NCBI RefSeq assembly: GCF_021223605.1
Contig: NZ_CP075175.1
Span: 1,902,001-1,966,000, forward strand
Origin: Paenibacillus sp. 481
GTDB lineage: Bacteria; Bacillota; Bacilli; Paenibacillales; Paenibacillaceae
DNA length: 64,000 nt
Direction of reading: 5' to 3'
The translations under genes and the position numbers were made by a program. Positions 27,071 to 34,600 of the stretch are shown in pieces. Position 1 is the stretch's first letter; every line of letters starts with the position of its first letter. Under the pieces are notes generated by a model. It was not told where the DNA came from, made no database searches, and saw nothing but the letters and a program-made list of their open reading frames with translations.

Positions 27071-27808
27071 ATGTCTAAACAGTCTGAATTGATCCTGAAT
27101 CAATATGAACAAGTAAAAGAGTTGCCTACTCTTTATCAATTGGCTCTAGAGCAGTTGGAGACCAAGATGAAAGTTATTCAAGCTGAATGGAAATTACGCA
27201 ATGGCTATGCCCCATTTGAGCATATAAAAACTCGTTTGAAAGAGCCGAACAGCATTTTCAACAAATTGCAGCGTAAAGGTTTTCCTTTAACACTCGATTC
27301 GATTGTGAACAAAATTTATGATGTAGCTGGCATGCGCATCGTTTACGCATTTGTTAAAGATATTTATTTAATACTAGAGCATCTACAGACGCGGAACGAC
27401 ATTCGTATCGTCGAGATTAAAGACTATATCGCAGAGCCGAAGCCAAATGGCTACCAAAGCTTGCACGTTATTGTCCAAGTTCCACTCGTATTGTTCGAAG
27501 ACGTACGATGGATTCATGTTGAAGTACAAATGCGTACGTTGGCGATGGATTTTTGGGCTAGTCTAGAGCACATTATATTTTATAAATTCGAACAGCAAGT
27601 ACCTGCACATGTAACGAAAGAATTGACTGACGCTGCCAATGCCGTCGGTGAGCTCGATCGCAAAATGTTGGAGCTACGCAAAGAAATATTGTCCTATAAC
27701 AATGAAGAGTGGGCCGAAGGTGTTCGCAGCATAGCGGTAAGCAATGGGGCTGATCATAACGAAACGAACAAGGAAAAGGATAGCAACAGCTTTTCTTGGA
27801 CATCTTAA
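27071..27808 (+). CDS. Small alarmone synthetase, (p)ppGpp synthetase (RelP/RelQ type)
   Basis: A 245-residue protein of the RelA/SpoT synthetase domain without HD hydrolase, TGS or ACT domains, so a single-domain alarmone synthetase that transfers pyrophosphate from ATP to GDP or GTP. Visible: YDVAGMRIVYAFVKDIY near residue 84, the G-loop region KPNGYQSLHVIV near residue 122 and VQMRTLAMDFWASLEH near residue 150. Its C-terminal 40 residues exceed the roughly 210 residues of YwaC or YjbM. I cannot decide between the RelP and RelQ types. AGGGG precedes the ATG by 6 bases. Confidence 0.85.
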   Translation: MSKQSELILNQYEQVKELPTLYQLALEQLETKMKVIQAEWKLRNGYAPFEHIKTRLKEPNSIFNKLQRKGFPLTLDSIVNKIYDVAGMRIVYAFVKDIYLILEHLQTRNDIRIVEIKDYIAEPKPNGYQSLHVIVQVPLVLFEDVRWIHVEVQMRTLAMDFWASLEHIIFYKFEQQVPAHVTKELTDAANAVGELDRKMLELRKEILSYNNEEWAEGVRSIAVSNGADHNETNKEKDSNSFSWTS

Positions 27809-27945
27809 GCGTGATGCAAAAGGGTGTCGTAACAGACATCTCTCGCCGGAACAACACGGATTCCGTTAGTGCACGAATGAAGTAACGAGCAAGCAAATGC
27901 TAACTCGTCGTTCACATCGTTAATTAATAAGCTTGTTACAACATA

Positions 27946-27993
27946 AAGAGAGCCTGATGCGGAACGTAAGCTGTCCGCCAATCAGGCTCTCTT
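27946..27993. terminator. Bidirectional terminator
   Basis: Thirteen-base arms AAGAGAGCCTGAT and ATCAGGCTCTCTT with an inner GCGGA/TCCGC pairing, between two convergent genes. Confidence 0.8.
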
Positions 27994-28014
27994 GTCTATA
28001 TATTAATAAACGTA

Positions 28015-28854
28015 TTATTGCAAAAACTGCTCCAACGTTGTTTGCTGCTCATAAATGGCAGCAGCAGCTGTCTTGCCAACGTAGCGAATATGCCACGGCT
28101 CATATATATAGCCAGTAATACTCTCCCCTTGTTGTGGATATCGGATAATGAATCCAAACTCATGGGCATGTTCAGCCAGCCACTTACCTTCTACTGTATC
28201 TCCAAAATGCTGTTCCAATTCGTTGTTCGCACTCGGGCTCGATACGTCCATCGCCAAGCCCGTCTGATGCTCGCTTGATCCTGGAACGGCACTCACACGC
28301 GATGCATACTGCTCGCCTTTCGTGTTCACGTAGTGATTATAGAGCGACTGCTGACGCTTATAAGAGCGATAGCCGGACACAGCATTTAGCTTCATGCCGT
28401 CTTCTTTGGCTTTCGCAAACAGCTCCTCAAGCGCTGTTGCCGCTACTTGTCGCAGCTGGCGCTTCTCATGCGGCCCTTTGAATGAAAATGGCACCTTAGG
28501 CTCTACTAAATCACTTGGCGTGTATCCATCTGGTAAGAAACGCTTTTTATTGACGACAACAAGCTCGGATTCTGCGTTTGTGACGACAGCTTTGCCGACC
28601 TTATTTTCAGTCGTACTGGCCAATGTATGCTTCGCTTTCAAACGCTCCACCTCTCCTTGTCCATTACTAGCCGCGTTATCCTTAGCTAAATCTCCCGTTT
28701 GCGATGTAAGAACTGGATCTATTTGTTCTTGGCCGGCTTGTCCAGCTGCCTTCACTTCCTTAGATGGTATTTGTTCACTCTGACATCCACTCAACACAAT
28801 CGCTGTACCAAGCGCAAAAGCAAGGCATTTTGCTGCCATTCCGTTGTTGCTCAT
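28015..28854 (-). CDS. VanY-type D,D- or L,D-carboxypeptidase lipoprotein (M15B)
   Basis: A 279-residue lipoprotein: lipobox LSGC (Cys24), a polar linker to about residue 110, then the M15 peptidase domain. Zinc and catalytic residues are visible in SGYRSYKRQQSLYN, SSEHQTGLAMDVSS (His and Asp) and EPWHIRYVG (His). It trims stem peptides of peptidoglycan outside the membrane. B. subtilis LdcB/YodJ has the same layout. No neighbouring regulator of the VanRS kind is present, so vancomycin resistance is not implied. Confidence 0.88.
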   Translation of the reverse strand: MSNNGMAAKCLAFALGTAIVLSGCQSEQIPSKEVKAAGQAGQEQIDPVLTSQTGDLAKDNAASNGQGEVERLKAKHTLASTTENKVGKAVVTNAESELVVVNKKRFLPDGYTPSDLVEPKVPFSFKGPHEKRQLRQVAATALEELFAKAKEDGMKLNAVSGYRSYKRQQSLYNHYVNTKGEQYASRVSAVPGSSEHQTGLAMDVSSPSANNELEQHFGDTVEGKWLAEHAHEFGFIIRYPQQGESITGYIYEPWHIRYVGKTAAAAIYEQQTTLEQFLQ

Positions 28855-29188
28855 GCTAGCATCCCCTCTCCCAGTCTAGTCATTAGTAGATTAGACTAAG
28901 AGTCTATTATATCATTTTCTCCCTCTCTATTAGAACTATCACTAGACTTAATAAGTCGTTCGCCTATTAACAAAATAATAGAACCTCTCCCATCATAGCT
29001 ACACGTTTCACATTTATACGGTTATACGGCCATCTGATTATACGTTTATATGACTACGCGGTTATGCGGTCATATGCCCTAGCACCTTTGACCATACAAT
29101 GATATATGCTATTACATCATCCCCCCTATATAAACCTCGCCTTAACTCCTCACTCGCATGCGCAGCATCTATTAAAAGGAGGCGCAAA

Positions 29189-30277
29189 ATGAGCACAAAG
29201 CAAACCGTGATCGGCATTCTCTCCTACCGCAATGGTACTCGATTTTTTGAGCCAAAGATGTTCCGTGAATGGATAGCTGCCGGAAAATCGTTAGGAGTGA
29301 GCGTGTATATATTTGACTCTTACGATGTACGCGAGAAATCACGCCAAATTTATGGCTTTACCCATAACGGCAAGGGCTGGGTAGGCAAGCTGCAACCTTG
29401 GCCAGATATCGTTATTGATCGACGACGCAGTAAAATTACACCTCACTACCGCGCCTTACGGCGCAAGAAGCTATTTCCCTTTATCAATGGACCTTTTATT
29501 TCAAAATTGCCCGCGACTAAGATGTTCGCCGCAGACGACCGCACGGCTCGGTGGGTGCCAGAAACAGCCCCGTATACTGCGAACAACCTCAAGCAGTTGG
29601 CCGCAAAATATGCAACGATATATGCGAAACCGAGCAACGGTACAGGGGGCTATGGTGTCGTGCGTATTAAGCGTACGAGTACGGGATCGTACTTAGTGTG
29701 GGGGCGACAACGTAATGCTCGTTTGCAGGAAATCAAGTTTAAAAATATAGCTGGAGTTAACGGATGGTTGCTCCATTGGTCGCGCAATCAGCGTAGAGGT
29801 ACAGGAGGGTTTATGCTCCAGCAAGGCATTAATACGGAACATATTCCCAATCGCTCTATTGATGCCAGACTTATGTATCAGCGGGATGCGGAAGGAAAAT
29901 GGCAAACGACAGGTATTGGCATGCGCATTAGCGCTGAGCGCAGTCCGAATTCCAACTTGATTAATCGCAACAGTTATGGCGCTAAATTCCGCCCCTTTTT
30001 AATTGAACGGTTTGGCGAAGCTCGCACGGACGAAATTGAAAAAGATTGTGAAGAACTAGCTAAGCAGTTAGCCGCCGTTATAGATAGTCGTGGGTTTAAA
30101 TTATATGAAATCGGAATCGATCTCGCAGTCGATGTTGATGGGCGTGTCTGGCTAATTGAGGTTAACCCCAAACCAAGCAGAGATATATTAATTACGGTTG
30201 GCGATCATGCGGCACATCAAAGAGGACTTGAACTTCCGCTGGAGTATGCGATGTTTAAGGCTCGCCAACACCAATAA
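29189..30277 (+). CDS. YheC/YheD-family endospore coat-associated protein (ATP-grasp)
   Basis: A 362-residue protein whose second half is an ATP-grasp fold: YAKPSNGTGGYGVVRIK (about residues 145-161) is the ATP-binding loop, and YEIGIDLAVDVDGRVWLIEVNPKPSR (about 310-335) holds the metal-binding Glu and Asn. Homologues are found on spore coats; the ligation reaction is unknown. AAAGGAGG lies 6 bases before ATG 29189; the longer frame from 29099 has no ribosome site. The upstream stretch 28930-29090 consists of loosely repeated CGGTTATACGG-like words. Confidence 0.88.
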   Translation: MSTKQTVIGILSYRNGTRFFEPKMFREWIAAGKSLGVSVYIFDSYDVREKSRQIYGFTHNGKGWVGKLQPWPDIVIDRRRSKITPHYRALRRKKLFPFINGPFISKLPATKMFAADDRTARWVPETAPYTANNLKQLAAKYATIYAKPSNGTGGYGVVRIKRTSTGSYLVWGRQRNARLQEIKFKNIAGVNGWLLHWSRNQRRGTGGFMLQQGINTEHIPNRSIDARLMYQRDAEGKWQTTGIGMRISAERSPNSNLINRNSYGAKFRPFLIERFGEARTDEIEKDCEELAKQLAAVIDSRGFKLYEIGIDLAVDVDGRVWLIEVNPKPSRDILITVGDHAAHQRGLELPLEYAMFKARQHQ

Positions 30278-30370
30278 GAAGCATGGGACGACGCAAAATG
30301 AGAAGCATAACGCAATCCATCATTTTTGAAGCATACGTTCATTAAGCCAGTTAGCAAAAAGAAGCCAAAA

Positions 30371-30410
30371 AAGAAGCCCGTTCACTCCTACGCGGAGAAA
30401 CGGGCTTCTT
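30371..30410 (-). terminator. Terminator of the tcyP-like gene
   Basis: AAGAAGCCCGTT and AACGGGCTTCTT (12 bp) enclose an inner CTCC/GGAG pair; on the minus strand CTTCTTTTTTGG follows. It also ends the convergent YheC/YheD transcript. Confidence 0.85.
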
Positions 30411-30423
30411 CATTCTTTAAACT

Positions 30424-31809
30424 TTAAACAGCAACTGTCTTCTTGCCGTGACCTGCTTCGTTACCGAAGTCAATATCATCGTCTTGCTCACTATTAAACG
30501 CCGCGCGATCAAATTCACCTTCGCTGTTGCCCACTAAGAGTGCAGCAACCGTCGTTCCAGTCGCATTGACCGCTGTCCGCGCCATATCGACAATCGCATC
30601 AACTGCCAGCACGAGGGCAAAGCCTTCGATCGGCAAGCCTGCTTGCACGAGGACAACTGTCGTCGAAATGGAGGCCGGGCCTGGTACACCAGCTACCCCA
30701 ACCGACGCCAATGTTGCTGCGCCGATAATTAACAAGTAATCCGCGATGTTCAAGTCTATGCCGTACACACGAGCAACGAACACCGCTACGATTGCTGGAT
30801 AAATACCACCGCAACCGTTCATATTAATCGTTGCCCCAAGTGGAGCAACGAAGCTCGCAACTCGATCAGACACTTTCATCCGTTTCGTAATCACTTCCAA
30901 GTTAACTGGCAGCGTCGCATAGCTGCTGCGTGTCGTAAAGGCAACCGCAATCGTCGGATACGCCTTCTTGAAGAAACGAATCGGGTTCACGCGCGCTACA
31001 AACGTAACGAGTACACCGTATGTGACGAGCATATGAATCAAGCACGCTACGTACACCGCTACAATAAACCATGCAAGCTCCTGTATTGTAGCTAACCCAT
31101 ATCGAGCTGCCATGGCTGTCATTAAGCCGAATACACCGTACGGCGTCAATTTAATCACAATCTTCGTCACGCGGAACATAATTTGCGACAGCGATTCGAA
31201 AAATGCTCTTACCGGCTGCACACGCTCCGGATTTCGTGATCCTTCAATAATAATAGCGATAGCGATAAACACCGCAAAAATGATAACTGGAACGACTTTA
31301 CCCTCTGCCATTTCGTTAATCGGATTCGATGGCACCAGATCAAGCACTACTTCTTTAAATGTCGGAATTTCACGCTGCTCGAACTTCTGCAACGCTTCTG
31401 CACTTTGACCAATTCCTGCACCTGGGTCAATCACAAGTGCCGTACCTAAGCCAATCGCAGCTGCAATTGCTGTTGTAGCAAGGAAGATCGCGATTGTCTT
31501 TGTGCCTAGCTTTTTTAACACACTCGCATCTTTAACCGATGTAATGCTCGTAATAATGGCCGCAAAAACGAGCGGAATAACGACCATTTTAATTAAGCTT
31601 ACATACACAGAGCCAATGATACCGATATCTGCCGAAGCTTTACCAAAGACCGCACCTACGGTTAAACCGAACGCCATCGCGAGTAGTACGCGCGTTCCAA
31701 AGCCGACCTTTTTCTTAGCTAACCACCATAGCACTATAACTAATAGAAACGCAGCGCCCCAACTTGCATATGTGGACCAATCCTGCGTTGAAATCCATGA
31801 TTGATTCAT
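30424..31809 (-). CDS. tcyP: Dicarboxylate/amino acid:cation symporter, probable L-cystine symporter
   Basis: A 461-residue DAACS-family symporter with about eight membrane helices and two re-entrant loops. Characteristic: TTRSSYATLPVN (about residue 291) where the family has its Ser-rich hairpin, NMNGCGGIYPAIVAVFVA (about 330) for the Na+ and substrate site, and VGVAGVPGPASIST. Its length and sequence style match TcyP (about 463 residues) of B. subtilis, a cystine importer, better than glutamate carriers. That assignment is supported, not proved, by a CymR-like site at the promoter. Confidence 0.82.
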   Translation of the reverse strand: MNQSWISTQDWSTYASWGAAFLLVIVLWWLAKKKVGFGTRVLLAMAFGLTVGAVFGKASADIGIIGSVYVSLIKMVVIPLVFAAIITSITSVKDASVLKKLGTKTIAIFLATTAIAAAIGLGTALVIDPGAGIGQSAEALQKFEQREIPTFKEVVLDLVPSNPINEMAEGKVVPVIIFAVFIAIAIIIEGSRNPERVQPVRAFFESLSQIMFRVTKIVIKLTPYGVFGLMTAMAARYGLATIQELAWFIVAVYVACLIHMLVTYGVLVTFVARVNPIRFFKKAYPTIAVAFTTRSSYATLPVNLEVITKRMKVSDRVASFVAPLGATINMNGCGGIYPAIVAVFVARVYGIDLNIADYLLIIGAATLASVGVAGVPGPASISTTVVLVQAGLPIEGFALVLAVDAIVDMARTAVNATGTTVAALLVGNSEGEFDRAAFNSEQDDDIDFGNEAGHGKKTVAV

Positions 31810-31864
31810 CTTTATTTTACCCCCTTAAATACCTTCAGCCTTTGAACAAGATGCTAATATTAAT

Positions 31865-31916
31865 AATTCCTACCTGTTTAATAGGTATTATAAAAAACAA
31901 GTGGCCCTTACGTCAA
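31865..31916 (-). promoter_or_regulatory. tcyP promoter with a CymR-like site
   Basis: On the minus strand TTGACG (31916-31911) and TATAAT (31892-31887) are 18 bases apart. Overlapping the -10 box and running into the transcript are TAATAC and, 14 bases later, GGAATT (31890-31865), the two conserved parts of the CymR box for cysteine-controlled genes, but spaced about 3 bases wider than I remember the consensus. Confidence 0.5.
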
Positions 31917-31929
31917 TAACTTTTTTATA

Positions 31930-32316
31930 GTGCATATATTTTCCTGAATAGAGTGGTTTAAAAAATCTAGATGTTCGCTGATGTTCGCTATATAACGTTA
32001 CATGTAGGGTATGGATACTTGAACAAATTTAGAAGTGTAACGAAAACGATGAACATGGTAGATCGAGTTATGAGTGGGACAAACATACACTGCTATACGC
32101 TGATCATAAAGTCATTTGATAGGATGGCTAAGCTTCATAAGCATAGCTTGTACAAGTCAGACTTCCTTATTAGGCAAGGCAGCAACAGAGGATGGTAACG
32201 CACAAACCAATAGCAAGCAGCAATAGTCTAGAATAAGGGCAGAAACTTCTGCCCCTCTTCTTCACACCGTACCTAGTTAGAAAAGACCACTGGTTCCTAG
32301 AGGCGCAAATTACTCT
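31930..32316. other. Intergenic stretch without a supported gene
   Basis: AT-rich sequence between the tcyP-like promoter and the broken gene at 32.3 kb. A small hairpin GGGCAGAA/TTCTGCCC stands at 32237-32254 and could terminate transcription on the plus strand (CTCTTCTTC follows). One 75-codon open frame at 31971-32198 has no ribosome site and no family look. Confidence 0.4.
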
Positions 32317-32895
32317 TTAATGCTCTTTAATAAACACAACTCGATCATGATATAAAAAATACTGTCTCCACTCTGGCCCAGGTCTGCGATACCTTTCCCG
32401 CTCAATAAGGCCTCCAAGCGGTACGGTAAGAAAGTCGCCTTTAATAAACCCCCTATTTCCATCAATTTTTAAAATATGCTTCCAGCCGCCCTCTTCTTTT
32501 TCAACAATCCAGCCTTCAGGAAGAGGATAATCATACTGAATCACTTTTTTTTCCACAAAGACAATTCTTCTCTTCTCACCCAATTCTCTGGCAATGACCC
32601 AACCATCTGGAAGTCGCTCCCTAGTCGCAATCACTTCTTTTTGATCTTCAGGTTGTGCCCCTATGATCCAAATAAGGCCCGTTCTCGTACTATTACGAGT
32701 AAATATGGCCCATCCAAAAGGTGGATTATCCATATAGTAGTGAGCCCATGCTATTGTTCCGTAATGAGGCAATCGTTCAGAGACTACATTCGCATTAATA
32801 GACTTGGGTGCAGATTTAAAATCTTATGCCTGAACACCAACAGTTGAAGCTAATAAGCCTACCGATACGAGGCAGCCTACTAAAGCTTTTTTCAT
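32317..32895 (-). pseudogene. Exported protein gene broken by a stop codon right after its signal peptide
   Basis: Reading from ATG 32895 (ribosome site AAGGTG 9 bases before it), codons 1-23 give a textbook signal peptide: MKKALVGCLVSVGLLAST followed by VGVQA, an AXA-type cleavage site. Codon 24 is TAA (32826-32824). The same frame then stays open for 168 more codons to 32317, giving a hydrophilic domain with repeated W/Y/G pieces (PEGWIVEKEEGGWKHILKID, GPEWRQYFLYHDRVVFI). So one base change appears to have cut mature protein from export signal. Restart at TTG 32772 is possible but would give an unexported product. Family not recognised. Confidence 0.75.
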
Positions 32896-33330
32896 TACGC
32901 AATGCACCTTCCCTAAAATAGAATGAGATAAAACACAACCTATACTATGTCCAGTACTCATGAGGTATTACTTCTAAATTTGGAGGATGGCTTGCGTCTA
33001 TTATGTTCGGTGACATGTGTGGACGTTCCAAAAGTCAAAGGACCGAGAAGCATTTCTTTTGACTATAGTATGCGGGACATTTGAGGCGACTAGATGGCTG
33101 TATGGAGGCGTTATTCATGGTGCACAAGTGGTTCGGGATTACAATTTCATCATTTGTTTAATCGGGATTGGCGTATGTGCACAGGGAGGGCTCCAAAAAT
33201 TGGAGATACATCGAGCATGGTTCGGCTATCTTATTGCATCTCGCATTGCCACCGCTTCGCTTACACGCAGATACGAAAATGGGTGTAGCCTAACAGCTGT
33301 GGGCTGTCGGGTTGTTGGGCTGTTGGGCTG

Positions 33331-33489
33331 TTGGGCGGGCTGCCCAGCTGTGGGCTGTCGGGCAGCTACATAGCTGTTGGGCGGGCTGCCCAGCTGTGGG
33401 CTGTCGGGCAGCTACACAGCTGTTGGGCTGTCGGGCGGCTACATAGCTGTTGGGCGGGCTGCCCAGCTGTGGGTTGTCGGGCAGCTACA
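33331..33489. repeat. GC-rich 40-bp repeat, three copies, in a repetitive stretch
   Basis: Three nearly identical 40-bp units begin at 33331, 33377 and 33450. Around them (33293-33535) the sequence is composed of GCTGTTGGGC, GGGCTGCCCAGCTG and GTCGGGCAGCTACA words, with many CAGCTG palindromes. Several chance open frames run through it. No gene is supported between 32896 and 34600. Confidence 0.75.
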
Positions 33490-33540
33490 CAGCTGTTGGG
33501 CTGTTGGGATGCCCGGCTGCTCAGCTGTGGGCTGATCGCC

Positions 33541-33727
33541 TCTAATGGCTGCCACAGGTGCTATTTGCCCAAATTTACACGGTTTCGATTTCTAACGGAT
33601 GCCAGAGAGCTTATTTGATGATCTGACATGTTAATTCAGCCATTTTCATAGTAATAAGCGCTACGATAACCGTTAGATTTCAAATAGGTTCTCATTAGTA
33701 GAAATAACGACTGTGGCAACCGTTAGA
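33541..33727. repeat. Four-copy 27-bp repeat in two inverted pairs
   Basis: Copies at 33541-33567 and 33591-33617 (plus) and at 33651-33677 and 33701-33727 (minus) share TCTAACGGTTGCCACAG-like starts and end TTATT. Copy-to-copy distances are 50 bases in each pair, so the whole block is a symmetrical inverted structure around about 33634. Confidence 0.75.
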
Positions 33728-34040
33728 ATCGAAAGGGACATTGCGACTGCCCTCAAAAGTCATACCTCACTGAGGGCAGAGTGTTTTTGCAATGGATTTA
33801 GAAAAAGATACGGCACAGACTGTACTATGAAATGAGAGTGTACAAAGACTACGGAGAATCAGGAAATCTGTATGAGAATTAGGAGTTCTGTATGAGCATC
33901 AAGAGCTCTATATGAGCATCAGGCATCCGGGTCAATATCAGCAAGCCAAAGAATGGCTTTAGAATTAACGAAGGCTGCAAGCTTCTTGATTCGCCACATG
34001 GTGGAGCCAGAGTGTGTCTTAGGACAAGCGAGAAACAACC

Positions 34041-34282
34041 GAGGTTCTTGGGGTGCTTGAGGTGCTTGAGGTGCTTGAGGCGCTTGAGGCACTTGAGGTA
34101 CTTGAGGTGCTTGAGGCGCTTGAGGCGCTTGAGGCACTTGAGGCACTTGAGGCACTTGAGGCACTTGAGGCGCTTGGGCGCTTGGGGCGCTTGAGGCGCT
34201 TGAGGCGCTTGAGGCGCTTGAGGCGCTTGAGGCGCTTGAGGCGCTTGGGGCGCTTGGGGCGCTTGGGGCGCTTGAAGCTCTT
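34041..34282. repeat. 9-bp minisatellite (GAGGCGCTT), 27 units
   Basis: Twenty-seven head-to-tail units of GAGGCGCTT and variants (GAGGTGCTT, GAGGCACTT, GGGGCGCTT). One unit at 34176-34183 has only 8 bases, which shifts all reading frames. The plus strand would give Leu-Glu-Ala and then Leu-Arg-Arg runs, the minus strand Pro-Gln-Ala runs. Confidence 0.9.
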
Positions 34283-34384
34283 GAGATTTTCAGTGTCTAC
34301 TGCTTCGCTGCTTAGCCAAAGTAAATTTGGAGGTTGGGCAGCTTTCGCTCGCCCACAATATGCTCAAGTCGGGCACGATGACAC

Positions 34385-34455
34385 AAAAAGCGCAAGTTCT
34401 GGGGCTGATATAGGGAACTGGAATGACCCTATAGCCTCAGGACCTGCGCTTTTTT
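34385..34455. terminator. Very long hairpin, likely bidirectional terminator
   Basis: A stem of about 30 bp with few mismatches: AAAAAGCGCA pairs with TGCGCTTTTT and the pairing continues through GGGGCT/AGCCTC and TATAGGG/CCCTATA to an 11-base loop. Six T follow on the plus strand and five on the minus strand. It lies about 150 bases beyond the GH31 gene and may end its operon. Confidence 0.65.
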
Positions 34456-34600
34456 CATCTAATACCGATGTAGATTTGGTGGTAGGTCTGTCTCACAGCA
34501 ATAAAATCTACTGTAGAGTCAGACCCAGTTAGCACTATAAAGTAAGTCATAACGAATACTGACCATATTAATGGTTAGAATTCATCTTGAGTAGCTTGAG

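Noticed and set aside
28015-28854. Vancomycin-resistance gene
   Set aside because: VanY-type fold alone is a common peptidoglycan trimming enzyme; no vanHAX or vanRS genes nearby.
31971-32198. 75-codon plus-strand frame
   Set aside because: No ribosome site, ordinary chance length, no recognisable family.
33017-33618. Open frames in the GC-rich repeat stretch
   Set aside because: Simple translation of repeats with no ribosome site or domain.
33919-34532. Leu-Glu-Ala and Pro-Gln-Ala open frames over the 9-bp repeat
   Set aside because: They arise from the repeat itself, change character at the 8-base unit and lack start signals.
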